Shown piece after piece: positions 5,708 to 7,162 of a stretch of 7,162 bases of DNA (positions are counted from its first letter, which is position 1; every line of letters begins with the position of its first letter). This DNA comes from Rickettsiales bacterium. Lineage in GTDB: Bacteria; Pseudomonadota; Alphaproteobacteria; Rickettsiales; UBA1997. The notes below the pieces were generated by a model that was given only the letters and a program-made list of their open reading frames with translations, did no database searches and was not told the DNA's origin. The DNA is taken from contig CANGQE010000068.1 of assembly GCA_947455845.1 (NCBI GenBank), forward strand, positions 1 to 7,162, written 5' to 3'. The translations under genes were made by a program, and so were the position numbers.

Positions 5708-6508
5708 ATGATAAACTTCCCCATCATCCTCCCTACCCTTGATCCGATTATTTTTTCGCTTGGCCCTCTCGCTATTCGCTGGTACTCCCTCGCCTACATT
5801 GCCGGAATTTTATTCACGCTTTTCTGGCTTAAAAAATGCAACGATAAAGAAAAATTTCTCTCTGAAAAAGCTTACGATGATTGGATGATTTGGGCGGTGC
5901 TATCAGTTATTTTAGGCGGCCGCTTCGGTTACGTTTTTTTCTACAATGCCGAATATTTTCTTCACCACCCGCTAGAAATTTTCGCCTTCTGGCAAGGCGG
6001 CATGTCTTTCCACGGCGGCTTGCTCGGCTCTATTTTTGGCATGTGGATTTTTGCCAAAAAATATAAAATTAATTATTTGCAACTAACCGACGTACTGGCG
6101 GTTGCGGCCCCAGTTGGTCTCTTCTTCGGCCGCCTTGCTAACTTTATGAATATGGAACTTTACGGACGTGTGACGGGTTCAAATTTTGGCATAGTATTTC
6201 CTAATGCCGGTGACTTACCACGCCATCCTAGTCAACTTTATGAAGCGCTTCTTGAAGGTATCTTGTCCTTCGTGATTTTAATCTCAGTCCATCATTTTTC
6301 TAAACGAGCTAAACAGCAGGGATTTTTGAGCGGATTATTTTTAATTCTTTACGGCAGCTTCCGCATTTTAATCGAAAATTTCCGTGAGCCTGACGAACAA
6401 ATTGGTTTTTTATTTGCTCACATCACCATGGGACAGATTTTGTCTTTACCATTAATTTTAATTGGAATTGCAATCCTTTTCTTTCATCCCAAAAATAAAA
6501 ATATTTAA
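5708..6508 (+). CDS. lgt: Prolipoprotein diacylglyceryl transferase Lgt
   Basis: Lgt is an inner-membrane enzyme that moves diacylglycerol from phosphatidylglycerol to the lipobox cysteine of prolipoproteins, the first step of lipoprotein maturation. The 266-residue product has about seven hydrophobic segments (roughly 14-40, 58-79, 92-116, 125-141, 180-196, 207-222 and 236-259). Family residues are in place: Tyr26 in RWYSLAY, His102 in MSFHGG, the signature GRLANFMNMELYGR (141-154) with Arg142, Asn145 and Glu150, the HPSQLYEALLEG block (173-184), and ENFREPDEQIG (223-233). Length is near that usual for the family. The ATG at 5708 fits the conserved N-terminus, but there is no Shine-Dalgarno motif, only AT-rich sequence. 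It stands alone on the plus strand, divergent from grxC. No hairpin terminator follows; a run of A comes directly after the stop. Confidence 0.97.
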   Translation: MINFPIILPTLDPIIFSLGPLAIRWYSLAYIAGILFTLFWLKKCNDKEKFLSEKAYDDWMIWAVLSVILGGRFGYVFFYNAEYFLHHPLEIFAFWQGGMSFHGGLLGSIFGMWIFAKKYKINYLQLTDVLAVAAPVGLFFGRLANFMNMELYGRVTGSNFGIVFPNAGDLPRHPSQLYEALLEGILSFVILISVHHFSKRAKQQGFLSGLFLILYGSFRILIENFREPDEQIGFLFAHITMGQILSLPLILIGIAILFFHPKNKNI

Positions 6509-6782
6509 AAAAAATCTTGCGTGAAATAAAACTCTTATCCCCCTAGATGGCAAGAACAGATGGGGGCCACGAACCCTTATTTCTCGGACTTCTACAACCT
6601 TCATAAATTTTTGACTTACGGCACTTTTGATCCTCGCCACTGTCAAGAAATTTATTTCGAGAAAGAAAAAATAAATCGCTTTACTAGCGAGAAATTTCTC
6701 TAAAAATCCGGCCAACTTTTTAAAAATATTGTAAGAGATTTCACCCGATTTCCAAGCGATCATGTTGCAAATAATCATATAA
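6509..6782. other. Intergenic region with possible structured RNA
   Basis: This 274-bp gap has no convincing gene. A GC-richer block (about 6536-6600) stands out from AT-rich flanks: CCCCC at 6540-6544 can pair with GGGGG near 6562-6566, and GAAATAAA near 6523 can pair with TTTATTTC near 6651-6658, closing a domain of about 135 nt. TCGCT/AGCGA (6676-6690) and the palindrome GAGAAATTTCTC (6689-6700) follow. A small RNA, such as a 6S-like RNA, is one possibility, but no family motif was confirmed. It may equally be the leader of the rhodanese gene. Confidence 0.25.
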
Positions 6783-7162
6783 ATGTCAGTTACACAAATC
6801 AGTGCTCAAGAAGCTTTTGAGTTACTAAAAAATGATCAAAATTCCGCTCTTATCGATGTACGCACCTTCGAAGAATTTAACTTCGTTGGCTTCGTTAATG
6901 CTGCCTCATTCAATAATAGAATGGTGCTTTTGCCGTGGCAGCTTTTTCCGGCAATGAGCGAGAATCCTGAATTCGCACCCGCTTTAGAAAGCGCTTTAAA
7001 GAAAATTTTTGCCGACAACGCCCAAGAAGCGAACTTGATTTTTATTTGCCGCACAGGTGGCAGATCAAATCAAGCAGCAAACTACGCTAAAAATTTAGGC
7101 TACCAAAATTGCTCTAATCTAGTTGGTGGTTTTGAAGGTGATTTAAATCAACAAGAACAAAG
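6783..7162 (+). CDS. Rhodanese-domain protein, cut by window edge
   Basis: The reading frame starts at ATG 6783 and is open for 126 codons to the end of the window. It is a single rhodanese (sulfurtransferase) domain: SAQEAFELLK (7-16), the conserved IDVRTFEEF (24-32), the strand LIFICR leading to the active-site loop C89-R-T-G-G-R-S95, and the closing block LGYQNCSNLVGGFEGD (105-120). Cys89 is the residue expected to carry the persulfide. The protein could move sulfur in tRNA or cofactor metabolism or act in redox defence; the substrate cannot be read from this domain. There is no signal peptide, suggesting a cytoplasmic location. The domain is nearly complete at the edge, and whether another domain follows is not visible. 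No Shine-Dalgarno site precedes the ATG. Confidence 0.92.
   Translation, partial: MSVTQISAQEAFELLKNDQNSALIDVRTFEEFNFVGFVNAASFNNRMVLLPWQLFPAMSENPEFAPALESALKKIFADNAQEANLIFICRTGGRSNQAANYAKNLGYQNCSNLVGGFEGDLNQQEQ

Noticed and set aside
6540..6600. tRNA or tmRNA
   Set aside because: A GGTTCG-like stretch is visible on the minus strand, but no cloverleaf arms or acceptor stem can be formed around it.
6458..6778. 106-residue minus-strand open frame overlapping the lgt 3' end
   Set aside because: It overlaps a certain gene, has no recognisable motif, and looks like chance translation of AT-rich and possibly structured sequence.

Overview
The window looks like chromosome from an AT-rich alphaproteobacterium, most likely a host-associated Rickettsiales/Holosporales-type lineage. 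This rests on the alphaproteobacterial look of GroEL, GroES, Grx3 and Lgt, on many palindromic interspersed repeats, and on a mix of housekeeping genes with an insertion sequence, an orphan toxin-activating acyltransferase and a Sel1-type protein. The lineage is inferred from memory of these families and was not tested with a tree.

Layout. The left edge (1-473, minus) holds the N-terminal part of an IS256-family transposase, with a nested palindrome just upstream of it. Next is a minus-strand gene for a HlyC/RtxC-like lysine acyltransferase (685-1182), which lies between two perfect 29-bp inverted repeats. A 52-bp near-perfect hairpin flanked by a 5-bp direct repeat sits exactly at the stop codon of a minus-strand Sel1-repeat protein gene (1423-2787). 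Then come two palindromes and the groEL terminator, groEL (3045-4688), an unusually long and repeat-filled spacer, groES (4881-5174) and grxC (5288-5539), all minus strand. After a divergent intergenic region that also carries a repeat pair, the plus strand holds lgt (5708-6508), about 270 bp with no convincing gene, and a rhodanese-domain gene (from 6783) that runs off the right edge.

How the genes relate. groES and groEL form the usual chaperonin operon. grxC lies just upstream on the same strand and could be read into it. lgt is the first step of lipoprotein maturation. The acyltransferase and Sel1 genes are accessory: the first normally activates an RTX toxin, but no RTX gene is visible here. 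The most distinctive non-genic signal is a family of eight short palindromes in two stem classes, one ending in CCTGA and one in CCCCGC. Both classes share the loop ACAAG/CTTGT and occur as inverted pairs around or between genes.
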